From: JARRQJ01 sp963810615
GTDB taxonomy: Bacteria > Pseudomonadota > Gammaproteobacteria > DRLM01
DNA length: 64,000 nt
Direction: 5' to 3'
Assembly: GCA_963810615.1 (NCBI GenBank)
Contig: CAWEOA010000008.1
Location: 744,001 to 808,000, forward strand
Below, piece after piece: positions 55,444 to 64,000 of the stretch. The position numbers were made by a program, and so were the translations under genes. The notes under the pieces were generated by a model. It made no database searches, was not told the DNA's origin, and saw only the letters and a list, made by a program, of their open reading frames with translations. Position 1 is the first letter of the stretch. Every line of letters starts with the position of its first letter.

Positions 55444-56604
55444 TTATAGTCCAGCCGCCGCGCGCAGCGCCTCAGCTTTGTCGGTGCTTTCCCAGGGGAC
55501 GTTGATGTCCTCGCGGCCCAGGTGGCCATAGGCGGCGGTCTGGCGATAGATGGGTTGCAGCAGGTTGAGCATGGCGACGATGCCGCGCGGACGCAGGTCG
55601 AAATGTTCACGGACCAGCTCGATGATGCGCTCTTCGCTGACCTTGCCGGTGCCGAAGGTGTCGATGCTGATGGACGTGGGTTCCGCGACGCCAATGGCGT
55701 AGGACACTTGAATCTCGCAGCGGTCGGCGATGCCGGCAGCCACGATGTTCTTGGCCACGTAACGGCCGGCATAGGCGGCGGAGCGATCCACCTTGCTGGG
55801 ATCCTTGCCCGAAAAGGCGCCGCCGCCGTGGCGGGCCATGCCGCCGTAGGTGTCGACGATGATCTTGCGGCCGGTCAGGCCGCAATCGCCCACCGGGCCG
55901 CCGATGACGAAGCGCCCGGTAGGATTGACGAAGTATTTGGTGTCCTTGGACAACCATTCCTCCGGCAGTACCGGCTTGATGATCTCTTCGATGACCGCTT
56001 CGACGAGGCTCTTTTGGCTCACCTCGGGGTTATGCTGGGTGGAGAGTACCACGGCGTCAACACCCACCGGCGTAGCGCCGTCATAGCGGATGGTGACCTG
56101 GCTCTTGGCGTCCGGGCGCAGCCAGGGCATCGTACCGTTCTTGCGCAGCTCGGCTTGGCGGCGTACCAGGCGATGGGCATAGGTGATGGGGGCGGGCATG
56201 AGCACGTCGGTCTCGTTGCTGGCGTATCCGAACATCATCCCCTGGTCGCCGGCGCCCTGTTCGTGATCGTCCGATTCATCCACGCCCATGGCGATGTCCG
56301 GGGACTGTTTGCCGATGGCGCTGAGCACGGCGCAGGATTCCCAGTCAAAGCCCATTTCCGAGCTGTTGTAGCCGATTTCCTTGATGGTTTGGCGTACCAC
56401 CGCCTCCGCATCCACCCAGGCCTCGGTGGTGACTTCACCGGCCAGGACCACCATGCCGGTCTTGACCAATGTCTCGCAGGCGACGCGGGCCTTCTTATCC
56501 TGGATCAGGATGGCGTCCAGGATGGCGTCGGAAATTTGATCCGCGATCTTGTCAGGGTGGCCTTCCGATACGGATTCGGAAGTAAATAGATGCCAGTTGC
56601 TCAT
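55444..56604 (-). CDS. metK: S-adenosylmethionine synthetase
   Basis: Makes SAM from methionine and ATP. The 386-residue protein has S-E-G-H-P-D-K near residue 13, D-Q-G-M-M-F-G-Y near 120 and the P-loop-like G-G-G-A-F-S-G-K-D near 262. A long leader of over 150 bp precedes it and contains a hairpin at 56680-56725. It is followed by the SAH riboswitch, then ahcY and metF, so the SAM-SAH-homocysteine cycle is clustered. Confidence 0.97.
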   Translation of the reverse strand: MSNWHLFTSESVSEGHPDKIADQISDAILDAILIQDKKARVACETLVKTGMVVLAGEVTTEAWVDAEAVVRQTIKEIGYNSSEMGFDWESCAVLSAIGKQSPDIAMGVDESDDHEQGAGDQGMMFGYASNETDVLMPAPITYAHRLVRRQAELRKNGTMPWLRPDAKSQVTIRYDGATPVGVDAVVLSTQHNPEVSQKSLVEAVIEEIIKPVLPEEWLSKDTKYFVNPTGRFVIGGPVGDCGLTGRKIIVDTYGGMARHGGGAFSGKDPSKVDRSAAYAGRYVAKNIVAAGIADRCEIQVSYAIGVAEPTSISIDTFGTGKVSEERIIELVREHFDLRPRGIVAMLNLLQPIYRQTAAYGHLGREDINVPWESTDKAEALRAAAGL

Positions 56605-57126
56605 ATGCTGTCGTCCTCGCGAGTAATACGACGGCGCGATTTAGTCCGTCTGCATTCATGCCTAATGATTGTTAGCGATTGCCCCAGCGCGTATTTATCC
56701 GGGGGTGGTTGGCCACGTTGGGGCACGTATATTAACGTGTCGAGCCTAACAGTTCCAGTCGAGTTCCATATGTAAGAGGGTGACTTAACTCAAGGGCTTA
56801 CCTGTGATCGGGATAGACTTTATGCAGATACGCCTTGCTCAAACGGGGCAGGTAGGCGAAAATTACCCGTTCTGACCGGTGGGCGATATGGCATATCCCC
56901 ATCGAGAGGGGGGTGTCTTCAAGGTGGTGGCCGGCTTAGATTTTCCGCGGCGCCGCGAGCAATTCGCATGGGATACGCATGCCGTAGGTGTCGGTGTGCG
57001 GCGTGCCCATCTCCCGTTACAGATAACGAATAGTCGCGTATCGCGTCAGGGGATTCGGCGCGGAAGCTTGAGTTTTTATAATTACATTAATAATCGATTT
57101 TTGGTTCTTTCATTTAGGAGATTTAC
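56605..57126. other. Divergent metK-tkt intergenic region
   Basis: About 520 bp without a gene. It holds the metK leader with an imperfect 10-bp stem TGCCCCAGCG/CGTTGGGGCA (56680-56725). Nearby is a CACGT/ACGTG hairpin near 56724-56739. On the tkt side there is a -10-like TATAAT at 57077-57082 and a TTAGGAG ribosome site. A short plus-strand frame at 56879-57148 overlaps tkt and looks non-coding. Confidence 0.5.
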
Positions 57127-59124
57127 ATGCCATCTCGCAGAGACTTAGCTAACGCGATCCGTGCCTTGAGTATGGATGCAGTCCAAAAGGCCAATTCCGG
57201 CCACCCCGGCGCACCCATGGGTATGGCGGACATTGCCGAGGTGTTGTGGAACGATTTCATGCACCACAACCCGGTCAATCCCAAATGGCCCGATCGCGAC
57301 CGCTTTGTGTTGTCCAACGGTCATGGTTCGATGCTGATCTATTCCCTGCTGCACCTCACCGGCTATGACCTGGGTATCGAGGACATCAAGCAATTCCGTC
57401 AGCTGCATTCCCGTACCCCCGGCCATCCCGAATACGGCTACACCCCCGGGGTGGAGACCACCACCGGACCCCTGGGTCAGGGCATCACCAACGCGGTGGG
57501 TATGGCCATCGCCGAAAAAATGCTGGCCGGCCAGTTCAACCGCGACGGTCACAAGATTGTCGATCACTATACCTACGCCTTCATGGGTGACGGCTGCATG
57601 ATGGAGGGCATTTCCCATGAGTCCTGTTCCTTGGCCGGGACCCTGGGCCTGGGCAAACTCATCGCCTTCTGGGACGACAACGGCATCTCCATCGACGGCC
57701 ATGTGGAAGGCTGGTTCACCGACGATACCGCCAAGCGCTTCGAGGCCTATGGCTGGCATGTGGTGCGCGACGTGGACGGCCACGATGCCGAGTCCGTGAA
57801 AAAGGCCATCCTGGAAGCGCGTTCAGTGAATGACAAGCCCAGCATGATCTGCTGCAAGACCGTCATTGGCTGGGGCGCCCCCAATCTGTGCGGCAGCCAC
57901 GACTGCCACGGTGCGGCCTTGGGCGAGGAAGAAGTCGCCGCCACCCGTGAAAACCTGGGCTGGAAATATCCGCCCTTCGAGGTGCCCGACGAGATCTATG
58001 CCGGTTGGAACGCCCGCGACAAGGGCGGCAAGGCCGAGGCCGCCTGGGCCGAGAAGTTCGCCCAGTACAAGGCGGCGCATCCCGCCCTGGCCGCCGAATT
58101 CGAGCGTCGTGTCATCAAGGGTGAGTTGCCCCAGGATTGGGCCGCCAAGGCCAAAGCCTTTGTTGACGCGGTCAACGCCAAGGGCGAGAAGATCGCCACC
58201 CGCAAGGCCTCGCAGAACGCCATCGGTGGTTTTGCCCCGATCCTGCCGGAAATCGTGGGCGGTTCCGCCGATCTGGCCGGTTCCAACCTCACCTTGTGGA
58301 AGGACGCCAAGGGCATCAGCAGCACCGTGTCCGACGGTAACTACATCTATTACGGCGTGCGTGAATTCGCCATGTCCGCCATCATGAACGGCATCGCTCT
58401 GCACGGCGGTTTCATCCCCTACGGCGCTACCTTCCTGGTGTTCTCCGACTACGCCCGCAACGCGGTGCGCATGTCGGCGCTGATGAAGCAGCGGGTCATC
58501 TATGTCTATACCCATGATTCCATCGGCCTGGGCGAAGACGGTCCCACCCATCAGCCCATCGAGCACGTGGCCAGCCTGCGCATCATTCCCAATATGCAAT
58601 TATGGCGTCCCTGTGACGCGGTGGAATCGGCGGTTGCCTGGCAGGCGGCGGTGGAACGCACCGACGGCCCCAGCTGCCTGGTGTTCTCACGTCAGGCCCT
58701 GGCCCATATGCCGCGCAGCGACGAGCAGATCGCCGCCATCCGTCGCGGCGGTTACACCGTGGTGGATTGCCAGGGTGCTCCCCAGGCCATCGTCATCGCC
58801 ACCGGCTCCGAGGTGGAGATCGCCGTGGCTGCGGCCAAGACCTTGACCGAGGGCGGCGTGAAGGTGCGCGTGGTGTCCATGCCCTCCACCAACGTCTTCG
58901 ACGCCCAGGATGCCGCCTACAAGGAATCGGTATTGCCCAAGTCGGTGACGGCGCGGGTTGCCATCGAGGCGGGGGTTGGCGAATACTGGTCCCGTTTCGT
59001 AGGCGATCAAGGCAAGGTCATCGGCATCAACCGCTTCGGCGAATCCGCGCCGGCTGGCCTGTTGTACAAGGAATTCGGCTTCACGGCGGAGAACGTGGTC
59101 GCGTCGGTCCGCGAGCTTTTGTAG
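57127..59124 (+). CDS. tkt: Transketolase
   Basis: Thiamine-diphosphate enzyme moving two-carbon units in the pentose phosphate and Calvin cycles. The 665-residue protein has N-S-G-H-P-G-A-P-M-G near residue 22, the ThDP motif G-D-G-C-M-M-E-G near 155, and D-S-I-G-L-G-E-D-G-P-T-H-Q near 465-477. A TTAGGAG ribosome site precedes the ATG. It heads the tkt-gap-pgk-pyk-fba cluster, an order seen in several proteobacteria. Confidence 0.97.
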   Translation: MPSRRDLANAIRALSMDAVQKANSGHPGAPMGMADIAEVLWNDFMHHNPVNPKWPDRDRFVLSNGHGSMLIYSLLHLTGYDLGIEDIKQFRQLHSRTPGHPEYGYTPGVETTTGPLGQGITNAVGMAIAEKMLAGQFNRDGHKIVDHYTYAFMGDGCMMEGISHESCSLAGTLGLGKLIAFWDDNGISIDGHVEGWFTDDTAKRFEAYGWHVVRDVDGHDAESVKKAILEARSVNDKPSMICCKTVIGWGAPNLCGSHDCHGAALGEEEVAATRENLGWKYPPFEVPDEIYAGWNARDKGGKAEAAWAEKFAQYKAAHPALAAEFERRVIKGELPQDWAAKAKAFVDAVNAKGEKIATRKASQNAIGGFAPILPEIVGGSADLAGSNLTLWKDAKGISSTVSDGNYIYYGVREFAMSAIMNGIALHGGFIPYGATFLVFSDYARNAVRMSALMKQRVIYVYTHDSIGLGEDGPTHQPIEHVASLRIIPNMQLWRPCDAVESAVAWQAAVERTDGPSCLVFSRQALAHMPRSDEQIAAIRRGGYTVVDCQGAPQAIVIATGSEVEIAVAAAKTLTEGGVKVRVVSMPSTNVFDAQDAAYKESVLPKSVTARVAIEAGVGEYWSRFVGDQGKVIGINRFGESAPAGLLYKEFGFTAENVVASVRELL

Positions 59125-59130
59125 GCCATC

Positions 59131-59180
59131 GGCCTTCAGCCGTCGGCTAAGTTGAGCATTGCTCGCCGACGGTTGAAGGC
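59131..59180 (+). repeat. Hairpin after tkt
   Basis: GCCTTCAGCCGTCGGC (59132-59147) pairs with GCCGACGGTTGAAGGC (59165-59180) except for one G-T pair. No T-run follows, so it is more likely an mRNA-processing or repeat element than a terminator. Confidence 0.7.
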
Positions 59181-59226
59181 TGAGAGTTAATAATTAGATT
59201 ATTTAACCACTACCGGGAGAAGACAC

Positions 59227-60228
59227 ATGACAATCAAAGTCGGGATTAATGGCTTCGGTCGTATCGGCCGCATGGTGTTCCGTGCTGTCGCACAAGACTT
59301 TAAAGATATCGAGGTCGTCGCTATCAATGACCTCTTGGAGCCGGAATATCTGGCGTACATGCTGCGTTATGATTCGGTGCACGGCCGCTTCAAGGGCGAC
59401 ATCAGCATCGACAACAATACCTTGATCGTGAATGGTAAGAAGATTCGTTTGACCGCCGAGCGTGATCCCGCCAATCTAAAATGGAACGAAGTGGGCGCCG
59501 ACCTCGTCATCGAGTCCACCGGTCTGTTCCTTACCAAGGAAACCTGCCAGAAGCATCTCGATGCCGGCGCCAAGAAGGTGGTGCAGAGCGCCCCTTCCAA
59601 GGACGACACCCCCATGTTTGTCTATGGGGTCAATCACGACACCTACGCAGGCCAGGCCATCGTGTCCGCCGCCTCCTGTACCACCAACTGCCTGGCGCCG
59701 GTGGCCAAGGTGCTGAACGACAAGTTCGGTATCAAGCGCGGCCTGATGACCACCGTGCACGCCGCCACCGCCACCCAGAAGACGGTTGACGGCCCCTCCA
59801 TGAAGGATTGGCGCGGCGGCCGCGGCATCCTGGAAAATATCATTCCGTCCTCCACCGGCGCCGCCAAGGCCGTGGGTGTGGTGCTGCCGGAGTTGAACGG
59901 CAAGCTCACCGGCATGGCCTTCCGCGTGCCGACCTCCGATGTGTCGGTAGTGGATCTCACCGTCGAACTGAACAACGCCACCACCTACAAGGATATCTGC
60001 GCCGCGATGAAGGCCGCCTCGGAAGGCGAGATGAAGGGCGTGCTGGGCTACACCGAAGAGAAGGTGGTGTCCACCGATTTCCGCGGCGTCAGCATGCCGT
60101 CCGTCTTCGATGCGGGAGCCGGCATTGCCTTGGACGGCACCTTCGTCAAGGTGGTGTCCTGGTATGACAACGAGTACGGCTATACCTGCAACATGATGCG
60201 CATGGTGCAGCACGTTGCCAAGTCGTGA
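59227..60228 (+). CDS. gap: Glyceraldehyde-3-phosphate dehydrogenase, type I
   Basis: Oxidises or, in the reverse direction, forms glyceraldehyde-3-phosphate with NAD(P). The 333-residue protein has G-I-N-G-F-G-R-I-G-R near residue 6, the catalytic cysteine in A-S-C-T-T-N-C-L-A-P near 149 and W-Y-D-N-E-Y-G near 313. N-D-L near 37 follows the end of the second beta strand, suggesting NAD preference. GGGAG precedes the ATG. Two hairpins separate it from pgk. Confidence 0.97.
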   Translation: MTIKVGINGFGRIGRMVFRAVAQDFKDIEVVAINDLLEPEYLAYMLRYDSVHGRFKGDISIDNNTLIVNGKKIRLTAERDPANLKWNEVGADLVIESTGLFLTKETCQKHLDAGAKKVVQSAPSKDDTPMFVYGVNHDTYAGQAIVSAASCTTNCLAPVAKVLNDKFGIKRGLMTTVHAATATQKTVDGPSMKDWRGGRGILENIIPSSTGAAKAVGVVLPELNGKLTGMAFRVPTSDVSVVDLTVELNNATTYKDICAAMKAASEGEMKGVLGYTEEKVVSTDFRGVSMPSVFDAGAGIALDGTFVKVVSWYDNEYGYTCNMMRMVQHVAKS

Positions 60229-60249
60229 TCTGAAAGTGAGCTAGACAGG

Positions 60250-60277
60250 AAGGCATGGGAGTTTACTCCCATGCCTT
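60250..60277 (+). repeat. Perfect 12-bp hairpin after gap
   Basis: AAGGCATGGGAG and CTCCCATGCCTT flank a TTTA loop, just 22 bp after the gap stop. No T-run follows. It could protect the gap mRNA 3' end. Confidence 0.75.
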
Positions 60278-60291
60278 CTCTCATCGAGAGC

Positions 60292-60327
60292 AATTTGGCG
60301 AAGGGACGCTTTCGCCAAATTTCTTTT
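60292..60327 (+). terminator. Terminator-like hairpin between gap and pgk
   Basis: AATTTGGCGAA (60292-60302) pairs perfectly with TTCGCCAAATT (60311-60321) around an 8-base loop, followed by TCTTTT. The stem is AT-rich, so termination is probably partial, leaving some read-through to pgk. Confidence 0.6.
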
Positions 60328-60348
60328 CAAACATCAGGAGATGCATTC

Positions 60349-61526
60349 ATGTCCGTAATCAAGATGACTGATTTGGATCTGGCCGGGAAGCGGGTGTTGA
60401 TCCGCGCCGACCTCAACGTACCGGTGAAGGACGGTAAGGTCGGTTCCGATGCGCGTATCCGCGCCACCCTGCCCACCATTGAGCGCGCCATGAAGGCCGG
60501 TGCCAAGGTGATGGTTATGTCCCACCTGGGGCGCCCCGAAGAGGGCGTGTATCAGCGACGGCCAATTCCCTGCAGCCGGTGGCCGATCATCTCGGTAAAT
60601 TACTGGGCAAGCCGGTGCGTCTGGTGAAGGATTACCTCCAGGGTGTGGAGGTCGCCGCCGGCGAGGTGGTGCTGCTCGAAAACGTGCGCTTCAACAAGGG
60701 CGAGAAGAAGAACAACGATGACCTGGCCAAGCAATACGCTGCGCTGTGCGATGTGTTCGTCATGGATGCCTTCGGCACCGCGCACCGTGCCCAGGCTTCC
60801 ACCCACGGGGTGGCCAAGTTCGTTTCCCTGGCCTGCGCCGGGCCGTTGCTGGCGGGAGAGCTGGAGGCACTGGGCAAGGCGCTGCAGGCCCCCAAGCGGC
60901 CGCTGGCGGCCATTGTGGCGGGATCCAAGGTTTCCACCAAACTCACTATCCTGGATTCCATGGCGGACAAGGTGGACAACCTCATCGTCGGCGGCGGCAT
61001 CGCCAATACCTTCATGCTGGCGGCGGGACTCAAGGTGGGCAAGTCCCTGGCGGAGCACGACCTGGTGGACGATGCCAGGAAGATCATGGCCAAAATGAAG
61101 GCGCGCGGCGCCGAAGTGCCCATCCCGGTGGATGTGGTGTGCGGCAAGGAGTTTTCCCCCACTGCGGCGGCCACGATCAAGGACGTGGCGGACGTGACGG
61201 ACGACGATATGATCTTCGATGTCGGCCCCAAGACGGCCAGGATGTTGGCGGATAAGCTGAAAACCGCCGGAACCATTGTGTGGAACGGTCCGGTAGGCGT
61301 GTTCGAGTTCGATCAGTTCGGCGAGGGCACCAAGACCTTGGCCCTGGCGATCGCCGCCAGTCCAGCATTTTCCATTGCCGGCGGCGGCGATACCCTGGCG
61401 GCAGTGGACAAGTACGGTATAGCGGATAAGGTGTCTTATATTTCCACAGGCGGCGGCGCCTTCCTGGAGTTCCTGGAAGGTAAAACGTTGCCCGCGGTGG
61501 CCATTTTAGAAGAAAGGGCGAAATAA
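60349..61526 (+). CDS. pgk: Phosphoglycerate kinase, interrupted by a frameshift as given
   Basis: Interconverts 1,3-bisphosphoglycerate and 3-phosphoglycerate with ADP/ATP. The start M-S-V-I-K-M at 60349 has AGGAG 8 bp upstream. The first frame gives V-L-I-R-A-D-L-N-V-P-V and M-S-H-L-G-R-P-E-E-G-V-Y, then leaves the family at about 60553. The next frame picks up with A-N-S-L-Q-P-V-A-D-H-L and continues with V-L-L-E-N-V-R-F-N-K-G-E, D-A-F-G-T-A-H-R, and the nucleotide site G-G-G-D-T near 370 to 61526. One missing base or two extra bases would explain it. The rest is well conserved, so a sequence error is more likely than a dead gene. Confidence 0.85.
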
Positions 61527-61528
61527 GC

Positions 61529-61596
61529 AGTCAGCTTTAAGCAATCAGCCTTCAGCTTAGCGCTGAAGCTGACAGCCGATAGCTGAGAGCTAAAAA
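61529..61596 (+). repeat. CAGCTT-rich nested hairpin between pgk and pyk
   Basis: GTCAGCTT (61530-61537) can pair with AAGCTGAC (61566-61573), and TTCAGC with GCTGAA inside. More CAGC and AGCT copies follow. It is the same style of element as after tkt and between ahcY and metF. Confidence 0.6.
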
Positions 61597-61600
61597 AACT

Positions 61601-63046
61601 ATGTTACGAAGAACCAAGATTGTGGCGACCCTGGGTCCGGCCACCGATGATGCCAAGGCCTTGGATGGCATCATCGAAGCCGGTGTTGATGTAGTGCGTA
61701 TCAATTTTTCCCATGGCCATCCCGACGACCATCGTCGCCGGGTGGAGATGGTGCGCAATCGCGCCCAGGCCCATGGGCGGCAAGTGGGGGTGCTGGCCGA
61801 TCTGCAGGGTCCCAAGATCCGTATCGACCGCTTCAAGGACGGCAAGGTGAAGTTGGCGGAAGGCGAGCAATTCATCCTCGACGCCAAATGTCCTGCCACC
61901 GAGGGCAATCGGGAACGGGTGGGCATCGCCTATAAAGAGCTGCCCAATGACGTCAATCGCGGCGACACCCTGTTGTTGGACGACGGCCGCATCGTGCTGT
62001 GGGTGGAGAAGGTCGACGACGGCGAGATCATCTGTAAGGTGGTGGTGGGCGGTGATCTGTCCAACAACAAAGGTATCAATCGCCAGGGCGGCGGCCTCTC
62101 GGCGGCGGCCCTCACCGACAAGGACCGCGCCGATATCAAGATTGCCGCCGAACTCGAGGCGGATTATATCGCGGTGTCGTTTCCGCGCTGCGCGGCGGAT
62201 ATTCACCTGGCCCGGGAATTGTTGCGTGCCGCCGGCGGTCAGGGCGATATCGTTGCCAAGATCGAACGCGCCGAGGCGGTACAGGCTATAGAAGAGATTA
62301 TCGCCAGCACCGACGTGGTGATGGTTGCACGCGGCGATCTGGGGGTGGAGATCGGGGATGCGGAATTGCCGGCGGTGCAGAAGCACATCATCCAAGTGGC
62401 ACGCTCTATGAACCGTGTGGTGATTACCGCCACCCAGATGATGGAATCCATGATCGAAAATCCCATCCCCACGCGGGCGGAGGTCTTCGACGTCGCCAAT
62501 GCCGTGCTCGACGGTACCGATGCGGTAATGTTGTCCGCGGAGACCGCGGCGGGTAAATATCCGGCCAAGGCGGTGGCGGCCATGGACAGGATCTGCCGCG
62601 AGGCGGAAAAACAAGCCATCGCTCGGACCTCGGACCATCGCTTGAATACCCAATTCGGGCGCATCGACGAGGCCATTGCCATGGCGGCGATGTATACCGC
62701 CAATCACCTGGGGGTGAGCGCCATCGCCGCTTTGACAGAATCCGGCGCCACACCGCTGTGGATGTCGCGCATCAGTTCCGGTATCCCGATTTATGCCTTG
62801 ACGCCCCATGCCGCGACCCGTAGAAAAGTGACTCTTTACCGCGGCGTCTATCCGGTGAGCTTCAAGGTCGACAGCATTCACCATCCCGTGGTCAACAAGG
62901 AGGCCATCGATGAACTGGTGCGGCGCGGCGCCGTGCGCGATGACGATCTGATTATCATCACCAAGGGTGATTTAATGGGTGTCAACGGGGGAACCAATGC
63001 CATGAAGGTCGTGCGGGTCGGCGATATCGTGGCGGCCGTTGAATAA
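61601..63046 (+). CDS. pyk: Pyruvate kinase
   Basis: Makes pyruvate and ATP from phosphoenolpyruvate. The 481-residue protein begins R-R-T-K-I-V-A-T-L-G-P-A and has V-R-I-N-F-S-H-G near residue 31, A-D-L-Q-G-P-K-I-R near 65, the catalytic I-E-R-A-E-A near 223 and M-V-A-R-G-D-L-G-V-E near 242. A C-terminal domain with a possible allosteric site follows from about 350. The ribosome site is weak (GAGAGC at a distance of 8). It lies between pgk and the aldolase gene. Confidence 0.96.
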   Translation: MLRRTKIVATLGPATDDAKALDGIIEAGVDVVRINFSHGHPDDHRRRVEMVRNRAQAHGRQVGVLADLQGPKIRIDRFKDGKVKLAEGEQFILDAKCPATEGNRERVGIAYKELPNDVNRGDTLLLDDGRIVLWVEKVDDGEIICKVVVGGDLSNNKGINRQGGGLSAAALTDKDRADIKIAAELEADYIAVSFPRCAADIHLARELLRAAGGQGDIVAKIERAEAVQAIEEIIASTDVVMVARGDLGVEIGDAELPAVQKHIIQVARSMNRVVITATQMMESMIENPIPTRAEVFDVANAVLDGTDAVMLSAETAAGKYPAKAVAAMDRICREAEKQAIARTSDHRLNTQFGRIDEAIAMAAMYTANHLGVSAIAALTESGATPLWMSRISSGIPIYALTPHAATRRKVTLYRGVYPVSFKVDSIHHPVVNKEAIDELVRRGAVRDDDLIIITKGDLMGVNGGTNAMKVVRVGDIVAAVE

Positions 63047-63135
63047 GGCCGTTTGGCCGTAGCGGCGGGATTTGCTACCAAGCGCTATTTACAAGGTAAA
63101 ATACGTTAACTACATACAATTGAGGAGAGATCGTT

Positions 63136-64000
63136 ATGGCTCTGATATCTTTGCGCCAGTTGCTGGACCACGCGGCGGAACACGGCTATGGAGTGCCGGC
63201 ATTCAATGTCAACAACCTGGAACAGATGCGCGCCATCATGGAGGCGGCAGCCGAGACCGACAGTCCGGTGATCGTGCAGGCCTCCGCCGGTGCCCGTAAA
63301 TACGCCGGTGCGCCCTTCCTGCGCCACCTGATCCTGGCCGCGGTGGAAGAATGGCCCGATATCCCGGTGGTCATGCACCAGGATCACGGCGTCAGCCCGG
63401 CGGTGTGCCAGCGCTCTATCCAACTGGGTTTCACCTCGGTGATGATGGACGGTTCCCTGAAGGATGACGGCAAGACACCGGCTTCCTACGAGTACAACGT
63501 GGACGTTACCCGCAAGGCGGTGGAAATGTCCCATGCCTGCGGCGTGTCCGTCGAAGGTGAATTGGGTTGCCTGGGTTCGCTGGAGACCGGTATGGCCGGT
63601 GAGGAAGACGGCATCGGTGCCGAAGGCACTCTTGACCACAGCCAGCTGCTCACCGATCCGGAAGAGGCCGCCGACTTCGTCAAGAAGACCAAGGTCGACG
63701 CCCTGGCCATTGCCATCGGCACCAGCCACGGCGCCTACAAATTCACCCGCCCCCCCACCGGCGATATCCTGGCCATCGAGCGCGTCAAGGAGATCCACGC
63801 CCGCATCCCCAACACCCATCTGGTGATGCATGGCTCTTCTTCCGTGCCCCAGGAATGGCTGAAGATCATCAACAGCTACGGCGGCGACATGGGCGAAACC
63901 TATGGCGTGCCCGTGGAAGAGATCGTGGAAGGCATCAAGCACGGTGTACGCAAGGTCAACATCGACACCGACCTGCGTATGGCCTCCACCGGCGCCATGC
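63136..64000 (+). CDS. fba: Fructose-bisphosphate aldolase, class II (3' end outside window)
   Basis: Zinc aldolase of glycolysis, gluconeogenesis and the Calvin cycle. The first 288 codons are visible and still open at the window end. M-A-L-I-S-L-R-Q-L-L-D at the start, V-P-A-F-N-V-N-N near residue 19, the zinc histidine in H-Q-D-H-G near 81-85, E-G-E-L-G near 141 and G-T-S-H-G-A-Y-K near 196-203 identify the CbbA-like branch, whose usual length is about 345-355 residues. GAGGAGAG precedes the ATG. It follows pyk by 89 bp, last of the visible carbon cluster. Confidence 0.95.
   Translation, partial: MALISLRQLLDHAAEHGYGVPAFNVNNLEQMRAIMEAAAETDSPVIVQASAGARKYAGAPFLRHLILAAVEEWPDIPVVMHQDHGVSPAVCQRSIQLGFTSVMMDGSLKDDGKTPASYEYNVDVTRKAVEMSHACGVSVEGELGCLGSLETGMAGEEDGIGAEGTLDHSQLLTDPEEAADFVKKTKVDALAIAIGTSHGAYKFTRPPTGDILAIERVKEIHARIPNTHLVMHGSSSVPQEWLKIINSYGGDMGETYGVPVEEIVEGIKHGVRKVNIDTDLRMASTGAM

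Noticed and set aside
55522..56589. A 355-codon plus-strand frame
   Set aside because: Antisense to metK, with Gly/Ala/His/Asp-rich composition typical of a shadow frame.
56879..57148. An 89-codon frame upstream of tkt
   Set aside because: Overlaps the tkt ribosome site and start, and has Arg-rich composition without motifs.
61604..62884. A 426-codon open frame on the minus strand
   Set aside because: Fully antisense to pyruvate kinase. The high GC content of the region makes such shadow frames common.

Overview
This window looks like a chromosomal segment of a free-living gammaproteobacterium. Support comes from a complete 16S-tRNA-Ile-tRNA-Ala-23S-5S operon of gammaproteobacterial type, from gene orders familiar from Pseudomonas and relatives (DUF6776-bactofilin-erpA-anmK-mepM-tyrS-rrn; gshA-gshB-tonB-yqgE-ruvX-pyrR-pyrB-pyrC' facing pilU; ampD-ampE), and from many c-type cytochromes that suggest a respiratory, perhaps chemolithotrophic or metal/electrode-interacting, lifestyle. 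I cannot name the genus. Coding density is high and GC is moderately high, except around 30.3-32.8 kb, which is more AT-rich and carries two hypothetical genes.

Layout. 0-7.3 kb is an electron-transfer/signalling block: the end of a two-component-type beta-propeller protein, a membrane c-di-GMP enzyme (HAMP-PAS-GGDEF-EAL) with a heme c motif in its periplasmic domain, an NHL-repeat lipoprotein, a pentaheme cytochrome, and two adjacent triheme cytochrome frames that a -1 shift at an A9 tract would fuse into one hexaheme protein. 7.3-13.9 kb carries argC, DUF6776 and bactofilin genes, erpA, citrate synthase, anmK and an M23 peptidase. 14.2-16.6 kb is a response regulator-CheC-diguanylate cyclase operon whose last gene is destroyed by an IS3-family transposase fragment and by an internal deletion in GGDEF. 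tyrS and the rRNA operon (tandem promoters, boxA sites, two near-identical terminators) follow to 23.7 kb.

23.7-29.3 kb holds an ankyrin protein, a universal stress protein, ampDE, a CobC-like phosphatase, a BtuF-like B12-binding protein, a ROK sugar kinase and a VanZ protein, mostly overlapping in one operon. 29.4-32.7 kb has methyltransferases (including tpm) and hypotheticals. 32.8-37.2 kb is a leftward cobalamin-riboswitch operon: btuB, tonB, pduO-type adenosyltransferase, then an NAD(P)-binding reductase. With btuF this suggests B12 uptake; no de novo corrinoid synthesis genes lie here. 37.2-39.6 kb has an MBL-fold hydrolase and pilU.

39.6-50 kb is a long leftward block: rsmE, gshA, gshB, apbE, NusG_II, Gx transporter, tonB, yqgE, ruvX, pyrR, pyrB and a dihydroorotase-like pyrC' lacking its metal-binding His pair. 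50-56.6 kb has bioA, a phosphopantetheinyl transferase and the methyl cycle genes metF, ahcY and metK, with an SAH riboswitch between metK and ahcY. 57.1-64 kb is a rightward carbon cluster: tkt, gap, pgk (frameshifted as given), pyk and the start of a class II fructose-bisphosphate aldolase gene that runs off the end.

No CRISPR array, prophage or intact transposon was seen. The best candidates for something new are the cytochrome/heme-c-di-GMP block at the left end with its A9 frame junction, and the ApbE-NusG_II-Gx-TonB block.
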